Shown piece after piece: positions 5,875 through 5,986 of a stretch of 5,986 bases of DNA. Made by a program: the position numbers and the translations under genes. Below the pieces are notes generated by a model that ran no database searches, had not been told where the DNA came from, and was given only the letters and a program-made list of their open reading frames with translations. Origin of the DNA: Mageeibacillus sp. UBA1255 (GTDB taxonomy: Bacteria > Bacillota > Clostridia > UBA1212 > UBA1255). Every line of letters begins with the position of its first letter. Positions within the stretch are counted from its first letter, which is position 1. The stretch lies in NCBI GenBank assembly GCA_002308795.1, contig DBVV01000038.1, positions 1-5,986 of the forward strand, read 5' to 3'.

Positions 5875-5985
5875 TCAATTATACTCTTTCGCTCGCTGCT
5901 TTGCAAAATTTGACGCCGCCTCCCGGCCGTGCAGCGCCACGTCACGGTTTCGCATACTCATCGATACGGCCGAAATTGGGTAAAG
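5875..5985 (-). CDS. Possible C-terminal tail of a gene cut by the window edge
   Basis: On the minus strand one frame is open from the window edge for 36 codons to a TGA at 5875-5877. It ends in a charged, helix-like sequence (RNRDVALHGREAASNFAKQR then AKEYN). Codon use looks plausible, but the stretch is too short to judge. A second minus frame also closes nearby (TGA at 5942-5944), so either or neither could be the real tail. No family is recognised. If genuine, the esterase promoter lies inside its last codons. Confidence 0.25.
   Translation of the reverse strand, partial: LYPISAVSMSMRNRDVALHGREAASNFAKQRAKEYN
5878..5906 (-). promoter_or_regulatory. Strong putative sigma-A promoter of the esterase lipoprotein
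   Basis: Read on the minus strand, TTGCAA (5906-5901) and a perfect TATAAT (5883-5878) are exactly 17 bases apart. Transcription would begin near 5871, giving a leader of about 72 bases with no obvious structured element. The -10 directly follows the stop codon of a possible upstream minus-strand reading frame (5875-5985), so the promoter may lie in that gene's 3' end. Confidence 0.7.
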
Positions 5986-5986
5986 G

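Noticed and set aside
7..5980. CGAAATTGGG occurs at both window ends (7-16 and 5971-5980), as if flanking repeats of an inserted segment.
   Set aside because: Ten bases is short, the surrounding bases differ, and the genes between look like ordinary chromosomal genes without integrase or transposase.
5417..5983. A 188-codon + strand open frame reaching the right edge.
   Set aside because: It lies antisense to the signal peptide, the promoter and the first part of the esterase; its hydrophobic stretch is only the reverse reading of the signal-peptide codons.

Overview
This window looks like a chromosomal stretch from a gut- or rumen-type Clostridia (Bacillota), probably uncultured. The grounds are strong GGAGG-type Shine-Dalgarno sites 7-11 bases before every gene, a secreted protein with Thr/Pro-rich linkers and a C-terminal membrane anchor ending in a lysine run, and a lipoprotein esterase of a glycan-degrading type. 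Base composition looks near 50% GC by eye. I see no phage, IS, CRISPR, tRNA or rRNA signal.

Layout. (1) 1-1656: a promoter (TTGACA-N18-TAAAAT) overlapped by a long imperfect inverted repeat, then a single gene for a 464-residue surface protein (signal peptide, two beta-rich modules, Pro/Thr stalk, membrane anchor), closed by a 13-bp intrinsic terminator. (2) 1669-4194: an extended -10 promoter, a structured leader of about 100 bases and a three-gene operon on the + strand: a VUT/YhhQ-family transporter (known members import queuosine precursors), a compact short-chain dehydrogenase whose start overlaps the transporter stop (ATGA), and an AEC (auxin efflux carrier) family permease 34 bases further on. 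(3) 4216-5799, minus strand: a lipoprotein related to sialate O-acetylesterases, with a very good promoter (TTGCAA-N17-TATAAT) and SD. It converges on the operon with only 21 bases between the two stop codons. (4) 5800-5986: its 5' leader, and possibly the tail of a further minus-strand gene cut by the window edge.

Most interesting is the operon leader. Just before the VUT start there is a 7-bp hairpin with a 15-nt loop, followed by a G-free A/C-rich tail that runs straight into the SD. That is the general architecture of small preQ1-sensing pseudoknot riboswitches, and the downstream gene belongs to the queuosine-precursor transporter superfamily. The sequence does not match the preQ1 consensus well, so this is a hypothesis. 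The coupling of a VUT importer, an SDR and an AEC permease is a second item worth checking: it would make sense as uptake, redox conversion and export of one small molecule, but the substrate cannot be read from the sequence.
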